From Pseudoxanthomonas sp. 3HH-4 (GTDB lineage Bacteria; Pseudomonadota; Gammaproteobacteria; Xanthomonadales; Xanthomonadaceae), in assembly GCF_006716465.1 (NCBI RefSeq), contig NZ_VFPB01000001.1:1212983-1276982 (forward strand): DNA of 64,000 bases, read 5' to 3'. A program made the position numbers and the translations under genes. The number at the start of each line of letters is the position of its first letter. Position 1 is the first letter of the stretch. Below, piece by piece: positions 62,009 through 64,000 of the stretch. The notes beneath the pieces were generated by a model, which worked only from the letters and a program-made list of their open reading frames with translations, was not told the origin of the DNA and did no database searches.

Positions 62009-64000
62009 GAGCGCTACGCTTCGGCCTTCAGGCGCGCTTCCTGGTGGCGATGGCGATCATGCTGGTCGTGGTCATCGCGCTGCTCGCGACACTGCTGCAG
62101 CGCCAGAAGATGATGCAGCAGGAGGTCGCTGATCTCGGGCGCGACGCCATGCATGGCATGGTCGAGGACAGCCTGCGTCGGCACGGCGAGGCCACGGTGG
62201 ACCAGTTGGGGGATGCGCTGGCCAACCCGCTGTACTACTTCGATCTGGACGCCATCGGCAGCATCGTGCGTTCGGCGCAGAAGGAGCCTGACGTCAGTTA
62301 CGTGCTGGTGTACGACAACCAGGGCAGGATCATCCATGACGGCACGGCGGACATCGCCGTCTATGGACAGACGATGACCGACCCGTTGGCCTACGAGGCG
62401 GTCAACGCGCGCAGCATGCACACGCAGTGGTCGGCGCAGATCGTGGACGTGTCCGAACCCATCATGATCGGCAGCGAACGCATCGGCGGGGTACGCGTCG
62501 GGTACTCGGTGGCCTCCGTGCGGGCGTACGAGGAGAAGGCCATCGCGGCCGCGCGGGCGCGCCTCAACGAACTCGGCGCGCGCCACCTCGGCTGGATCGC
62601 CTTGCTGCTGGCCGCGCTGGTCGCAGCCTGCGTGGCGACCATGCTGTACGTGCAGCGCACGCTGATCCGTCCGGTCCGGCAACTCGCGCGCGCAGCGCAT
62701 GACATCGAGGTAGGCAACTACAACGGCGAGCGCATGACCAGCGAACGCCAGGACGAAGTGGGCGAACTTGTACGTGCATTCGGCACCATGAGCGACAGCA
62801 TCGCGCGGCACGACCGCGATGTGCGCCGCATGGCCTACACCGACTCGTTGACCGGGTTGACCAATCGGCTGGCGTTCCGCGAAAGCCTCGATCACCGACT
62901 AATGATGCTGCGTGGCGCGGGGCGGCAGCTGGCCCTGCTGTTCGCCGATATCGATGATTTCAAGCGCGTCAACGACACCCTGGGTCATGAGGCGGGCGAT
63001 GAAGTGCTGCAGCTGTTCGCGCACCGCATCCGCGATGCCGTGGAGCAGATGGGGGGCGATGATGCCTTGCTCGCCCGCTTCGGCGGTGACGAGTTCGTGA
63101 TCCTGATCCAGGACGGCGACGTGCGCGGCAGCGCCACGCGCCTGGCGGAGAAGCTCGTCGCCGAGCTGGGCCGTCCCATCGTGGTGCAGGAACGTCAGGT
63201 CTTCCTGGGGACCTCCATCGGCATCACCTTGTTCCCGGAAGACGCCTCCGGTGCGACCGCGCTGATGAAGAACGGCGACATCGCGATGTACCAGGCCAAG
63301 GTGGCCGGCAAGAACTGTTATCGCTTCTACAGCCGTGCGATGGACCAGGCCGTGGAGCGGCGCGTGCGCATGGAGCAGGAGCTGCGTGGCGCGTGGGAAC
63401 GTGGCGAACTGAGCCTGATGTACCAGCCGGTGTTCCGTATGGCGGACAGCCGCATCGTGGGTGCCGAGGCGCTGCTGCGTTGGCAGCATCCGGAGCTGGG
63501 CATGGTGGCGCCGTCCGTCTTCATCGACGTGGCCGAACAGAGCGGACTGATCGAGAACATCGGCCCCCGCGTGCTGCGTGCTGCCTGCACAGCAGCCGCG
63601 CGCTGGGGTACCGATCGTGACGCGCTGGATCCGCTGTTCGTTTCGGTCAACGTGTCGCCGCGCCAGTTGCGTAGCGGTGATCTGCCCGAGGTGGTTGCGG
63701 AGTGCTTGCGCGACACCGGTCTGGCGGCGTCGCGCCTGCACCTGGAGCTCACCGAGACCGCCGTCATCAGCGACGAGGCGCACGCCAGCGCGCTGCTGGC
63801 CACGCTGCATCGCACCGGCGTGAAGGTCTGGCTGGACGATTTCGGCACCGGTTTCTCAGGCCTGAGCCATTTGCGCCGCGTGCCGGTGGACGGCGTGAAG
63901 ATCGACCGCAGCTTCATCGCCGACATGTTGCGCGACCCTGACGACCTCGCGCTGACCACGGCCATCATCGCGATGGCGCATTCGCTCGGCATCACCGTGG
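62005..64000 (+). CDS. HAMP-GGDEF-EAL membrane protein, 3' end outside window
   Basis: The 665 visible residues start at the overlapping GTG. In order: helix 1 (about 12-31), a periplasmic sensor of about 160 residues, helix 2 (about 196-216), HAMP (about 217-270), GGDEF domain with intact GGDEF at 360-364 and no RxxD inhibitory site just before it, then an EAL domain with EAL at 488-490 and DDFGTGFSGLSHL. It looks able both to make and degrade cyclic-di-GMP. The binding protein encoded upstream probably controls it across the membrane. The frame runs off the window end. Confidence 0.94.
   Translation, partial: MRALRFGLQARFLVAMAIMLVVVIALLATLLQRQKMMQQEVADLGRDAMHGMVEDSLRRHGEATVDQLGDALANPLYYFDLDAIGSIVRSAQKEPDVSYVLVYDNQGRIIHDGTADIAVYGQTMTDPLAYEAVNARSMHTQWSAQIVDVSEPIMIGSERIGGVRVGYSVASVRAYEEKAIAAARARLNELGARHLGWIALLLAALVAACVATMLYVQRTLIRPVRQLARAAHDIEVGNYNGERMTSERQDEVGELVRAFGTMSDSIARHDRDVRRMAYTDSLTGLTNRLAFRESLDHRLMMLRGAGRQLALLFADIDDFKRVNDTLGHEAGDEVLQLFAHRIRDAVEQMGGDDALLARFGGDEFVILIQDGDVRGSATRLAEKLVAELGRPIVVQERQVFLGTSIGITLFPEDASGATALMKNGDIAMYQAKVAGKNCYRFYSRAMDQAVERRVRMEQELRGAWERGELSLMYQPVFRMADSRIVGAEALLRWQHPELGMVAPSVFIDVAEQSGLIENIGPRVLRAACTAAARWGTDRDALDPLFVSVNVSPRQLRSGDLPEVVAECLRDTGLAASRLHLELTETAVISDEAHASALLATLHRTGVKVWLDDFGTGFSGLSHLRRVPVDGVKIDRSFIADMLRDPDDLALTTAIIAMAHSLGITV

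Overview
The window is a gene-dense, high-GC chromosomal segment. Inference: it comes from the Xanthomonadaceae/Lysobacteraceae (Pseudoxanthomonas, Stenotrophomonas or Xanthomonas-like). The reasons are the tRNA-Val/thrS/infC/rpmI/rplT/pheST/ihfA/merR order, large TonB-dependent receptors, GumN-like and DUF6491-like proteins, and dispersed REP palindromes of the GTAGGAGCGACGTCAGTCGCGA kind. No prophage, insertion sequence, CRISPR array or rRNA operon was seen.

Layout. 1-3563: end of pilY1, a type IV pilin, tRNA-Asn, and a FimT/GspH minor pilin on the other strand. 3717-14170: uvrB, tRNA-Val, then the translation cluster thrS-infC-rpmI-rplT-pheS-pheT-ihfA-merR and tRNA-Pro. 14170-20871: a DUF985 cupin, a GumN-like protein, dxs, an HNH nuclease, an acyl-CoA dehydrogenase and a LEA-like lipoprotein. 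20951-29637: a beta-glucan/oligosaccharide utilisation locus, with GH30 divergent from TonB receptor-GH3-sugar MFS and a LacI-type operator between them. 29961-36682: exported RidA, a small unknown, an S4-domain pseudouridine synthase-like protein, a RIO kinase, tRNA-Phe, a lipoprotein, mutY-yggX and ftsY. 36804-45063: a miniature flagellar-rod-like protein, htpG, rsmD-coaD, a lipoprotein, a YfhL-type ferredoxin, gamma-glutamyltransferase, an MBL-fold hydrolase and upp. 45176-50989: a probable phosphate-acquisition locus (TonB receptor, beta-propeller phytase, purple acid phosphatase-like enzyme, exported pyrophosphatase). 51092-53139: a class III aminotransferase divergent from an Lrp/AsnC regulator. 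53196-59087: queA, tgt, yajC, secD, secF. 59305-64000: suhB, trmJ, then a PhnD-like binding protein overlapping a HAMP-GGDEF-EAL protein that runs off the end.

The most notable signals are regulatory. (i) Both promoters between the phytase gene and its TonB receptor contain PhoB-box-like repeats with exact 4-nt and 10-nt spacings to a -10. (ii) A tiny Thr-rich leader peptide (MSTTTA) and an intrinsic terminator precede thrS, suggesting attenuation. (iii) A perfect LacI-type palindrome overlaps the promoter of the glucan-utilisation TonB receptor. (iv) A periplasmic binding protein is translationally coupled to a c-di-GMP enzyme. At least five kinds of palindromic intergenic repeat occur, but no transposase was found near them. 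I did not find a clearly new multi-gene system such as a defence island; most of the window is core metabolism and translation with two nutrient-acquisition loci.
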